A stretch of DNA of 59,982 bases from a virus. The number at the start of each line of letters is the position of its first letter. Positions within the stretch are counted from its first letter, which is position 1. The position numbers were made by a program, and so were the translations under genes. The notes beneath the pieces are model-generated. The model saw only the letters and a program-made list of their open reading frames with translations. It did not search any database and had not been told where the DNA came from. Where the stretch lies: the IMG/VR virus record IMGVR_UViG_3300048834_000230, positions 1 through 59,982 of that record; one strand, given 5' to 3'. Of this stretch, positions 15,526-23,861 are shown one piece after another.

Positions 15526-16305
15526 ATGAGTCAATATCAAGGTGGTTTTGAGACAATTCCGGGTGTATCAGCAGTCATTGAAACTGCTGAAATTGATTTG
15601 ACATGGTTTAATACCACTCAACACAATCGTTTTGATGGTGGTAAGGTTCTTGCTGCATCTGTTGATGCCGGTAATACCCCAACTACTCAATTACGTGCTG
15701 GTTTGTTGCTTGGATTTATTGCCAGTAGCAATAGCTATACTCAATGGACCCCTGGTGCCAGCAATGGTGCTGAAAAGATTGCTGGGGTTTTAGCACGTAC
15801 AAAGAGTACGCTTGAATCTGGTGTTGCTGCTGACCATTTTGTAGGTAGCATCATCACAGACGGTTATCTCAAAAATGATAATCTTCTGATTCCTGGTGAA
15901 TCTACTTATGGTCTATCCGGTAAGGATTTAGAATTTGTTGTTCGGGACCAACTTGCTGAACGATTCCTACTAGATGATATTCGTAATCCTCTTATTCCTC
16001 GTAATGCAACACTTATTGCAGATAAGACGATTGACGGTACATGGCATGGGGCAACAATCAATAATATCGGTGCTACTGGTACTGTTGTTGTTACTTTACC
16101 AGCCCCAAAGCAAGGTTTCCGTTTGCGTTTGCGTCAGTTTAGTAATCAGATTCTTCAAGTTGCTACACCTAGTGCTGGCCAACTTAAGTTGTCTGATGGT
16201 ACAACTGCCCAAACATTGAATCTTGCTGCTGCTACAAACAAGGTTATGGATATTTACGGCATTGGCTCAACCTATCATGCTGTTATCTATGGTGCAACTT
16301 CTTAA
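15526..16305 (+). CDS. Head decoration protein-like (lambda gpD/HDPD type)
   Basis: The segment LRAGLLLGFIASSNSYTQW, followed by GAEKIAGVLARTKSTLESGV, has the signature of phage head decoration proteins placed just before a major capsid protein. These proteins bind the outer capsid and stabilise it after expansion. The C-terminal 100 residues form an additional beta domain (GTVVVTLPAPKQGFRLRLRQ) common in phage surface proteins. RBS AAGGAG is eight bases from the ATG. Confidence 0.7.
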   Translation: MSQYQGGFETIPGVSAVIETAEIDLTWFNTTQHNRFDGGKVLAASVDAGNTPTTQLRAGLLLGFIASSNSYTQWTPGASNGAEKIAGVLARTKSTLESGVAADHFVGSIITDGYLKNDNLLIPGESTYGLSGKDLEFVVRDQLAERFLLDDIRNPLIPRNATLIADKTIDGTWHGATINNIGATGTVVVTLPAPKQGFRLRLRQFSNQILQVATPSAGQLKLSDGTTAQTLNLAAATNKVMDIYGIGSTYHAVIYGATS

Positions 16306-16359
16306 TAACTTAGGATTAAATACCTAATTAAAGTTACTGCTTCGTAAAGGGATTTCAAT

Positions 16360-17502
16360 ATGGCTAATATCACAGTAGAAGATTTGTTTCGCCATAGAAA
16401 TGTTATGGGGGTGCGAAGTCAGTACAAAGCACCAGCAACCCCTATGAGTAATTTCTATGGGATTGGTCCTGGTTCTGTTCGTGAACGTAGTGAAGTTCGT
16501 GAATTCTCTCGTGACATTTACAACAACACTCGTTTGCTTGCTAATGTTCGACCACCTAAAACCGGTCCTGCAAAAGTTCGTCGCCATCCGGTAGGAAAGT
16601 TCGATGTGCATGTCATTCGCTTGCACGAAGAACTTGATATCTTTGACGAAGACATTATGAAGTATCGTCCGATTGGTGGTAAGATCGGCGATCTTGATGA
16701 GTCTGGTCAAGCATGGGTAGGCCGGGAAATGGGTCGCCTCATGCAGCGTTTCGGTAACACCAATGAGTTCATGGTAACTCGGATGTTCCGTAACGGTTTT
16801 GGTGTCAAGAAGGATGATGATAACTATTCACTAGTTGAAAAATCGGCTTCCGGTTACACCTTCAATGTTGATTATCAAATCCCATCTACCAATGTTGGTA
16901 ACTGTGATTCGATCTTCAGTGATCTTTGGTCAAGTTCCTCAACAAACATTCCTGCCCAAATCTTGGCATTGAATGCTGCTGCGGAACGTGTTAGTGGTCA
17001 TCCGATCAGCGTTTGCTGGATCAACAGTACCGTTCTCACCTACCTGTATAACAATACGATCATTCGTAACATTTCAGGTACTTGGGTACGTATCTTTGAT
17101 TCGCAAACTGGTCAAGAAGTTTCGACCATTGGTGGTCCGAATCGTTCTAGCGGTTACGTTGTAACATTCACGGCTATTCCAAACGTCGTGTTCCATGTTA
17201 CTGATGTTGTCCAGAACGTGGATCAGAAGGTGGATAGCCAAACTGCTGCTAACTCCAGCAAGGTTATGCCTGATGCTCGTGCCTTGTTCACTCCTGCCCC
17301 TGGTGGTGATTGGTACAGCATTGTGGAAAGTGGTGAACCGATTCGTGAACTACCGAATCGTCCTGAATCCCAAATGCGGTATGGCTTCTACTCGTGGCAA
17401 TGCCCATTTGAGAAACCACCTGGACGTACCTTGACGGCAGTAGATAACTACTTGCCTGTGCTTGATATTCCTGCTGCGGTATTCTATGCGACTATCGCTT
17501 AG
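16360..17502 (+). CDS. Major capsid protein, lambda gpE-like
   Basis: The 380-aa product has gpE-family features: early residues binding around RLLANVRPPKTGPAKVRR, the HVIRLHEELDIFDEDI segment, and QAWVGREMGRLMQRFGNTNE, where gpE proteins have a conserved long helix. It forms the icosahedral head. It follows the decoration protein and is followed by a strong terminator, as expected for the most highly expressed gene. Its codons look more GC-rich than those of its neighbours (GGTCGCCTC, CGTAACGGT), consistent with high expression. Confidence 0.85.
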   Translation: MANITVEDLFRHRNVMGVRSQYKAPATPMSNFYGIGPGSVRERSEVREFSRDIYNNTRLLANVRPPKTGPAKVRRHPVGKFDVHVIRLHEELDIFDEDIMKYRPIGGKIGDLDESGQAWVGREMGRLMQRFGNTNEFMVTRMFRNGFGVKKDDDNYSLVEKSASGYTFNVDYQIPSTNVGNCDSIFSDLWSSSSTNIPAQILALNAAAERVSGHPISVCWINSTVLTYLYNNTIIRNISGTWVRIFDSQTGQEVSTIGGPNRSSGYVVTFTAIPNVVFHVTDVVQNVDQKVDSQTAANSSKVMPDARALFTPAPGGDWYSIVESGEPIRELPNRPESQMRYGFYSWQCPFEKPPGRTLTAVDNYLPVLDIPAAVFYATIA

Positions 17503-17536
17503 TTGATACACACTGTTGGACGTAGTTTCGCTACGG

Positions 17537-17571
17537 AACCCCACTCCATACCTAATGGGGTGGGGTTTTTT
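17537..17571 (+). terminator. Intrinsic terminator after the major capsid gene
   Basis: Arms AACCCCACTCCAT (17537-17549) and ATGGGGTGGGGTT (17555-17567) pair with one mismatch. A T-run follows (GGGGTTTTTTATT). It likely tapers expression between capsid and connector genes. Confidence 0.88.
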
Positions 17572-17587
17572 ATTAGGAGTAAATAAT

Positions 17588-18067
17588 ATGGCTACTTTCA
17601 CCAGTACAGCAGAGATTATCCGTTTAATAGGTAAAGACGCCTATGAAGATTTGATGGAAGGTTTACTAACTTCCCAACGTACTACTTTTATGGAAGAAGT
17701 AGTTGCTTATGCAACTGGTGTAATTACTTCATACACACAAGAGTATTATCTTGATGACTCAATTGCTAATGTTCCTGAAATCAGAATGCGGGCTAGGGTT
17801 ATTGCTGCTAATTTTCTCTCCCAGAGAAGAGGCAATGCCCCTTTGTATGAAACTGAATTAGAGCGTATTTACGAATACCTCAATGATATTAAAGACTATC
17901 GCCGACATATTTCAGGACAAGCTGTAATCGAACCGGATATTCCAGCAGTAAGAAATCATGTTGTTAATCAGAATACTAGGGATAGAATGCAATTGGATGA
18001 ACGTAGCTCAACTGGCTCTTACCCTGGACAAGTAACAGCACCTACCGATAGTCAGTGGTTGTTATGA
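17588..18067 (+). CDS. Head-tail connector (DUF1320/gp36-like)
   Basis: The sequence FTSTAEIIRLIGKDAYEDLM at the start, a long helix with EIRMRARVIAANFLSQRRGN, and a C-terminal disordered region match head completion/adaptor proteins that attach beneath the portal. I use the ATG at 17588 (RBS TAGGAG) and not the 17516 ATG, which lies within the terminator. It ends ATGA-coupled to the next gene. Confidence 0.65.
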   Translation: MATFTSTAEIIRLIGKDAYEDLMEGLLTSQRTTFMEEVVAYATGVITSYTQEYYLDDSIANVPEIRMRARVIAANFLSQRRGNAPLYETELERIYEYLNDIKDYRRHISGQAVIEPDIPAVRNHVVNQNTRDRMQLDERSSTGSYPGQVTAPTDSQWLL

Positions 18068-18810
18068 GTAAAAATAATTTCAAGGTTACTACCCGTAAGG
18101 GTAAAGAAACAGTTAGGAGAATGATAAGAGATTTGCCCCGGATGCTTTCTGGTAAGAAAAATGATATCTATGGAGTTCGTGAAGCATTTTGGGGCGGATT
18201 TGCTTATAGTCTTTATAACTCGATCTTCAAAGCTTACATTTGGAAATCAACATTAGCTAAAGATGATCTTGGAAATAGCTGGCCCGATTTATCACCTAGA
18301 ACAAAAGCCTACCGCAGAGCAAAGAAAACTACCCGTACTCCACTTGGTTTACTAACCCCAACAGAGAGAAAACGCTGGTGGTCGATTTACAAACAATTCA
18401 AAGCTTTCTTTATCCAAAAGAGAAAATTTCCCGTAAAGAAAGCCAAAGCCTTTGCAGCAAGAAAAGCTTGGAGTGTACTAAAAGCAGAAGGGGCCAAAAC
18501 AAAGTTACAAGTCTATGGCAAAGAAAAATTTCCAGTGCTTATTCATAAGGGGAGACTTGTAGCTAGTTTAACTCCTGGTGCTTTTAATGGAACACAATAT
18601 AGAGCAAGAAATAGAAACCAGATATTTACTGTAGACCGATCTGGTTTAACTATGGGTACTAGAGTTAAATACGCAATTGAGCATCACGACCCAAAAAAAT
18701 CATACATACCTAGACGAAGACTTTGGCCCGATAACATGTCACCTTGGATTCGCTTAGCGATGACAGCAGGTACAGCCGCAGCAGTCCGCAAACTCACAGC
18801 AAAACTATGA
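18064..18810 (+). CDS. Neck/tail morphogenesis protein, gp10-like
   Basis: The product is very basic, with motifs AYRRAKKTTRTPLGLLTPTE and GTRVKYAIEHHDPKKSYIPR. The latter resembles the 'YA..hq.G' and 'iP.R' ends of HK97 gp10/virion morphogenesis proteins. It is coupled to genes on both sides by ATGA overlaps (18064, 18807). It probably joins the connector to the tail. Confidence 0.6.
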   Translation: MSKNNFKVTTRKGKETVRRMIRDLPRMLSGKKNDIYGVREAFWGGFAYSLYNSIFKAYIWKSTLAKDDLGNSWPDLSPRTKAYRRAKKTTRTPLGLLTPTERKRWWSIYKQFKAFFIQKRKFPVKKAKAFAARKAWSVLKAEGAKTKLQVYGKEKFPVLIHKGRLVASLTPGAFNGTQYRARNRNQIFTVDRSGLTMGTRVKYAIEHHDPKKSYIPRRRLWPDNMSPWIRLAMTAGTAAAVRKLTAKL

Positions 18811-19409
18811 GTATAACAATCACCAAAGCTAAGACGGCATTACTTCAAGGAGTTGTAGAATCTCTACAAGAATCCATAGGAGATAGTTCGGAATTACGTT
18901 ATCTCCAATCTCGTTCAATTCAAATCACAGTAGATGAAAGAGCATCGCCATCTACAGCACGTACATTCATTGGGGTTTATTTATCAAATGTAGGTAGAGA
19001 GACTTTAGGTCCCACTAGAAAAGAGATTTATCAAATCATTGTGGCTTTAACCATGCGTAAGGTAGGTATTCCTGCTGATATGCGTGGTGTTGATCTTTAT
19101 ACTGATACTTACCAAAATAGAGCAATATCCATGACCGAAATCATGGAAGCAATCATTGAAACAATTGATGGTAAGTACGATGTAATCGAAAAGATCAACA
19201 GCTACATAAAGACTGATGGAGAATTTGCTGGGCAACCAATGTTTCTTCAACCTAATGCTGATCTTACCCCCAGAGAAGTAGGCCCTGAACACTTTAGGAT
19301 TCAACCTTCTGAAAAGGGTGTAAAACGATCAGTAGAAACATTTGAAGCCTATTTAATTCAAATTCCATTTAGTAATGCTGTACGATTCGTGAATACTTTA
19401 CCAAGTTGA
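18807..19409 (+). CDS. Putative tail completion/terminator protein
   Basis: I start at the ATG at 18807, overlapping the upstream stop. The 200-aa product has an alpha/beta composition with EIYQIIVALTMRKVGIPADM and long acidic helices. Position between the neck protein and the tail tube protein is where tail terminators lie. There is no diagnostic motif. Confidence 0.5.
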   Translation: MSITITKAKTALLQGVVESLQESIGDSSELRYLQSRSIQITVDERASPSTARTFIGVYLSNVGRETLGPTRKEIYQIIVALTMRKVGIPADMRGVDLYTDTYQNRAISMTEIMEAIIETIDGKYDVIEKINSYIKTDGEFAGQPMFLQPNADLTPREVGPEHFRIQPSEKGVKRSVETFEAYLIQIPFSNAVRFVNTLPS

Positions 19410-19419
19410 GGAAAATCAA

Positions 19420-20010
19420 ATGCCTATTATCCAACCTGTAATGGGTCCTTACCAAGCATGGTATGCCCCTTATGCTAGTGAGTATTCTGGTACTTTTGCA
19501 TCATTAGGTGCATTAGATAATACCGGTATCAAACAACGTGAACCTATTGGTGGACATGAATTAACTACTGGTCTGTATGGTGAGACTGTAGTTGATGGTG
19601 TAACTGCTGGTAGTCAAGGAATGTTCCTAGACTTTGTTCTGCAAGAAGTAGACAAAGTAATTATCCGTAAGATGCTCAAGCCTAATTACCTTGATACTTT
19701 AGCTGTTACTGCTGGTGATGGTACTTATGCTGTTGAAGGTGCCATTCAACCATCTGGTGTATTATGGTCCCAACAAGCTGGTATGCTGAAGTTGAAACCA
19801 TTAGCAGGTACTTATGCCGCTACCATGAATAGTGGTACGAACAATGTTCGTTGGTATAAATCTGTATTCCTGAATAATGGAAACCAAATCGAAGAAGCTT
19901 TGAACTGGCGAGAAAAGTTCATTCAAATTCAATTGAGAGTATTACCCTATACTGATTCTGGCGGAGTTATGCGGTTCTGGGAATACACTTCATCTACCGG
20001 ATTGTCTTAA
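19420..20010 (+). CDS. Putative major tail tube protein
   Basis: The 196-aa beta-rich protein (GGHELTTGLYGETVVDG, FLDFVLQEVDKVIIRKML, IQIQLRVLPYTDSGGVM) has the length and strand pattern of siphovirus/myovirus tail tube proteins. It lies between the tail terminator candidate and the tape-measure-like protein. No contractile sheath gene is evident next to it, suggesting a long non-contractile tail. Confidence 0.6.
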   Translation: MPIIQPVMGPYQAWYAPYASEYSGTFASLGALDNTGIKQREPIGGHELTTGLYGETVVDGVTAGSQGMFLDFVLQEVDKVIIRKMLKPNYLDTLAVTAGDGTYAVEGAIQPSGVLWSQQAGMLKLKPLAGTYAATMNSGTNNVRWYKSVFLNNGNQIEEALNWREKFIQIQLRVLPYTDSGGVMRFWEYTSSTGLS

Positions 20011-20030
20011 TTCTTAGAAAGTAGCTTCTG

Positions 20031-21440
20031 ATGGACAAAGTTACTTTAGAGATAAATTTCTCTGATGATGGTGGGGATAGTAACGACGTATCTAAACTAA
20101 AAGATGATGCGTCGTTACAAAATCCCTTTGAAGATTTTGACGCATTAAGTAAGAAAGATTTACTTGATGTATTTTCATCATCAGCTTTCAAAGATTTATT
20201 CTCTAATGAAGATAATTTTGATAAGTTCATAGATGCCCTTAGACCCATAATCAGTCTAATGGGTACTTCTACGGATGTACCTACAACTCAAACATTAACC
20301 AATCCTCTTGAGGGTATTACCCCAGTAGGAAAAGGAGAGATTCTTAAATATATCTTTCCAGAAACCTTTACAGATTTTTGGAAAAATATACCTGAAGCAG
20401 ATGCCCTAGATAATTTTGCTATTGGTATTGAGCGGTCACTAAAATCTGTTTGGGCTAATATAGATACCCTATCAAAAGCAACAGAATTTGATACTTCTTT
20501 TGTGGGGGGTTTTGAACAGAAATTAAAAGATATAGCAGAAATATCTTTTGATAGTTCTTATGTTGGTGGTTTTGAACCAAAACTAAAGGATATGGAAGAA
20601 GTATCTTTTGATAGTTCTTACATACCATTTTTACCAGATGACTTTGAAGAACAACTAGAAGCATTCTTCAAAGCAATAGATGATGCTAATGATCGTTATG
20701 TAGAAGATAAATCCATGTTTGCTTCAATCATGGATAATGTCACTGGTGCTGTAACTGGTGTTACTGATGCTATAGGGGGATGGGTCGATTGGTTAGGAAA
20801 AGGTGTTGCGGCTATTTCTGGTATCATTGTTTCTATGTTTCTTTGGGATGCTGTTATCAAAGAAGCCTTAAATAGCTTAGGACAGTTTTCAGGGGGTTTA
20901 AGGCGTGCCCAAGCGGAAACTGATCGTAACTTAATGTTACAATCCTTGACTAATAGTAATCGATTAGATGAACAACTTGCTATCAATGAGGCTAGTCGTG
21001 GTGAGCTAACAATGGCTCTATCCCAATTCAAAGTAGAAATGTTTGATCTACTTAGCCCTGTTATTCGTTTTATAACAGGGACAGGAATGGCAATTATGAA
21101 CATTTTGAATTCAGGATTAAGAATTCTCAATGTTATTAAAGATTTATTAGAATTACCTTTTGATTTGCTAGGTAAGATAATTTCTTTGTTAGACCCTGTA
21201 GCACGTAATGCTCGTGATGATCTACGAACAAAAACAAAGAACGATGCAAATAATCTAGCTCCTGGTTTGGGTGATCTAAATGATTTATTTGATCTAGGCG
21301 GAATGAATATCAAACCTTCAGATTTACCCCCTGGATTACGCGAAGATGTAACTAAGCATCCTTTTGATTTTTCTGGTGCTGAAGATGCTTATGATGGTTA
21401 TGATCCAAATGATCCCTTCAGTGATCTTACAATCATTTAA
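20031..21440 (+). CDS. Short tape-measure-like protein
   Basis: The 469-aa protein is helical. It has two near-identical 20-residue repeats (FDTSFVGGFEQKLKDIAEIS and a variant, DNA 20487-20606), a hydrophobic helical centre (KGVAAISGIIVSMFLW; IRFITGTGMAIMNILNSGL) and a disordered end. Tape measures set tail length and may pass DNA through the membrane. At about 0.15 nm per residue the tail would be near 70 nm. The assignment rests on position and helical character. Confidence 0.5.
   Translation: MDKVTLEINFSDDGGDSNDVSKLKDDASLQNPFEDFDALSKKDLLDVFSSSAFKDLFSNEDNFDKFIDALRPIISLMGTSTDVPTTQTLTNPLEGITPVGKGEILKYIFPETFTDFWKNIPEADALDNFAIGIERSLKSVWANIDTLSKATEFDTSFVGGFEQKLKDIAEISFDSSYVGGFEPKLKDMEEVSFDSSYIPFLPDDFEEQLEAFFKAIDDANDRYVEDKSMFASIMDNVTGAVTGVTDAIGGWVDWLGKGVAAISGIIVSMFLWDAVIKEALNSLGQFSGGLRRAQAETDRNLMLQSLTNSNRLDEQLAINEASRGELTMALSQFKVEMFDLLSPVIRFITGTGMAIMNILNSGLRILNVIKDLLELPFDLLGKIISLLDPVARNARDDLRTKTKNDANNLAPGLGDLNDLFDLGGMNIKPSDLPPGLREDVTKHPFDFSGAEDAYDGYDPNDPFSDLTII
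20487..20606 (+). repeat. Two 60-bp in-frame repeats in the tape-measure-like gene
   Basis: Unit 1 is 20487-20546 and unit 2 is 20547-20606, with a partial third unit (FDSSYI) after it. Each encodes about FDSSYVGGFEPKLKDMEEVS. Confidence 0.9.
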
Positions 21441-21454
21441 TTGTAATAGTTACT

Positions 21455-23305
21455 ATGGCAACAATAGCTAGTCAACTTGGCACTATCTCTGATAATGTAG
21501 AGCTAACCTACAATGGGTATTCTATACCACCCTATGGGCTGAAAGTCCGTACCAGTGAAATCCCTGTTTATGATTCTGCTGGTAAGACAATCAAATATAC
21601 TAGAATCATTCTTACGGCTGATTTTGTAACAACGATTGAAGAAACAGTATCAGGGTATCAAAGCACAGATAATACTGTTGATACCATTCGTAGGAGATTA
21701 CATAACCCCTGTAAAAGACTAACAATTAAAGGCTTAGGCTTAGGGGAAATGGATATAAGACAGACAACTACCCAATTTAATAATGGCCCTAAAACTGTTG
21801 GGTTTGAATATGAACAGTTACAGAGTAATCGTATTGCTCATATTATTTGGACAGTAGAATTTAATGTTGCTAACTGTACTAGTGCATCTCCCCTAAATGG
21901 GTTAATAGTATCATACAACTACTCTCTTAGTTGGGATTGGGATGATCTATCAGGGGGTGTTCGTACTAGAGTAGCAACAGGTGTGGTAGAAACAAACCCA
22001 TTTACCTCAATAGATGGGCAGAGATACAGTAGTTATATTGAAAGGGCTAAAGAACTAATCAAGGCTCAATTTCCTCGTATCAATGGTTATGATCGTAAAC
22101 ATAGTTTTCAATTATCAGAAGATCGTAAAGAATTATCTTTTACTATTACTGATACTGAAAAAATGACAGATCAACCATTACCAGAGCCAATGTGTGATCT
22201 AGTAATGCGGCAAAGCCTTAGTGGTTCTCGCAACAAAGCTAATTTCAATGAATGGCAGTTTGGACTTACTGCTAGTGTATTAGTATTTAAGCCCCGTAAT
22301 GGATTGAGCCTTAGTCATAACAAAACCCTAGCATGGATTGCTCTCGGTCGTATTATCATTGATCGTTTAATTCGATTCAAAACTGTGAGCTACAGTAACC
22401 CTGCTACTGGTGAGCCAACAAGAGCAAGGTTATTTGTTGATGACATTCAGATTGATGATGAAGTAACTGGTAACTCATTTGATTTTTCAGTACGAGGTAC
22501 AATATGGGTAACTACTGAAAAACTATTTGAAGCTACAGGTATGTTCAAAGGTATTACTGGTGTCTCTAACAATTGGGGAGCTAGAGATAATTTCATCATT
22601 GGACAAGGTATAGATGATTTGAATTCTTCTGAGGTTCCTGTATTTATTGGTGGAAGTTTAACTACAGGAACAGGTGAACAAATCATCAATCCTTGTAACC
22701 AAATTATTGAACAAAATAACCCTAGTATCAAATTCATCCCATCATCACAAAATGCCTACATGGCTGAAAGTGAACGACCAGAACCAGATGAAGCATGGAG
22801 ATACTACTATAACCATGTTGAATTAGTTGATGTAAATGAATCAACTGTTAATGTTCCTCTTTCTGAGAACCCTCCTAGAGAAGAAAGCATCCGTGGTAAT
22901 CCAGAGTCCCCTAAAGAAGTCAGTCCTGTGGCTGATCCTGTGGCTGAAACATCCCCTGAAATAGCTGAAGCTTTCCCAACTGTTCATAATCCAACAGGCA
23001 AGCTATTTGTAGTTGTTATGAAGGGAATGGCTGAACGGGATGGATATAGAATCAATGCCCCCAATTTGATAAGCTATGGGGGTATGAAAGCCGTTAAGTA
23101 CGGGCGAGATAAAGTCGCCTCTCTTAATTCTATCCCCAGAAAAGATAGAAATGGTAGAACCATTACAGTGTATAGATTAGTATGGACAAAAACCTATATT
23201 CTTGTTCCTATGGAAAAAGGTAATGGATTTGGTCCTACTCAACCTGAAAACGACAAGTATGTTACTGACGTTCCAAAAATGTTTAGGAAAGAGGAAAACC
23301 AATGA
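21455..23305 (+). CDS. Tail/baseplate structural protein, 616 aa
   Basis: This is a large beta-rich protein with many Tyr/Thr strands (IIWTVEFNVANCTSASPLNG, YNYSLSWDWDDLSGGV) and a C-terminal small domain (RTITVYRLVWTKTYILVPM). It follows the tape-measure candidate. Distal tail or baseplate is the natural place. No family is recognised. It overlaps the frameshift gene by four bases. Confidence 0.55.
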   Translation: MATIASQLGTISDNVELTYNGYSIPPYGLKVRTSEIPVYDSAGKTIKYTRIILTADFVTTIEETVSGYQSTDNTVDTIRRRLHNPCKRLTIKGLGLGEMDIRQTTTQFNNGPKTVGFEYEQLQSNRIAHIIWTVEFNVANCTSASPLNGLIVSYNYSLSWDWDDLSGGVRTRVATGVVETNPFTSIDGQRYSSYIERAKELIKAQFPRINGYDRKHSFQLSEDRKELSFTITDTEKMTDQPLPEPMCDLVMRQSLSGSRNKANFNEWQFGLTASVLVFKPRNGLSLSHNKTLAWIALGRIIIDRLIRFKTVSYSNPATGEPTRARLFVDDIQIDDEVTGNSFDFSVRGTIWVTTEKLFEATGMFKGITGVSNNWGARDNFIIGQGIDDLNSSEVPVFIGGSLTTGTGEQIINPCNQIIEQNNPSIKFIPSSQNAYMAESERPEPDEAWRYYYNHVELVDVNESTVNVPLSENPPREESIRGNPESPKEVSPVADPVAETSPEIAEAFPTVHNPTGKLFVVVMKGMAERDGYRINAPNLISYGGMKAVKYGRDKVASLNSIPRKDRNGRTITVYRLVWTKTYILVPMEKGNGFGPTQPENDKYVTDVPKMFRKEENQ

Positions 23306-23607
23306 GTAGTGTAAATGAATTAGTAGTACCTAGTTACAAAACTAAGATTGTACTACAGTCCATAAATGTTGAATTAGAAGATGATGCGATGGATTTGGGT
23401 TTAGGTTTAGCCCAATTGAAAGAATCTTTCCCTGAAGGTATTACGACAACCGATAGAGCTATAGCTTTTGCAGAGTTTTTTAATAAACGATGGGAAGTAG
23501 CTTTGAATGGTAATATATTATCCCCAGGTAATGCACTTGCTATTTTGAATCCACTTTCAAAGCAGATGCTTGAGATAAAAAAAAACTTAGAAGATACGTC
23601 GAAGTAA
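23302..23607 (+). CDS. Putative tail assembly chaperone, short form (gpG-like)
   Basis: The 101-aa zero-frame product is helical and acidic (DLGLGLAQLKESFPEGIT). It ends shortly after the slippery run at 23577-23586. In many tailed phages this position holds the short tail-assembly chaperone, made in excess of a frameshifted longer form. Confidence 0.6.
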   Translation: MSSVNELVVPSYKTKIVLQSINVELEDDAMDLGLGLAQLKESFPEGITTTDRAIAFAEFFNKRWEVALNGNILSPGNALAILNPLSKQMLEIKKNLEDTSK

Positions 23608-23861
23608 CTTATCAGTACAAGATAAATGCTTTTACATTAGATGAGAATCAAGTAAAAATTCTTCATTACTTTATTCCCTCTATGATTGCACAAGATGAAC
23701 TGTCACAAAGACGTACACAAGCTGAATTAACAGAGCGTAGGTTCCACGATCTAGTATGGCTAGCGACAGATGACAAAGAGAAAGCTGAAAGGGCTGCGGC
23801 ATGGCTATCACTAGAACAGAGTTATCAAAAGACTACACACCAGAGTACGAAGTCCCGTTAG
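23302..23861 (+). CDS. Putative tail assembly chaperone, -1 frameshift long form (gpGT-like)
   Basis: The zero frame reads ATA AAA AAA AAC at 23575-23586, containing the classical slippery heptamer A AAA AAC (23580-23586). A -1 shift continues as LRRYVEVTYQYKINAFTL and runs open for 91 codons to the TAG at 23859-23861, giving a 186-aa fusion. The extension has no good independent start (only an internal ATG at 23682 without a clear RBS), so frameshifting is the simplest way to express it. Its end overlaps the portal start at 23801. Such proteins coat the tape measure during tail assembly. Position after, not before, the tape-measure candidate is atypical. Confidence 0.72.
23580..23586 (+). 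promoter_or_regulatory. -1 ribosomal frameshift slippery site A AAA AAC
   Basis: It lies within a run of nine A residues followed by C. The codon phase is exactly X XXY YYZ. About 25 bases downstream the zero-frame stop TAA occurs. No strong downstream pseudoknot is obvious. Confidence 0.75.

Noticed and set aside
16324-16710. Minus-strand 128-aa frame antisense to the capsid gene
   Set aside because: The opposite strand codes a conserved capsid protein. No RBS or neighbour supports this frame.
20696-21313. Minus-strand 205-aa frame
   Set aside because: It is a shadow of the tape-measure-like gene, without RBS, and low in credible sequence content.
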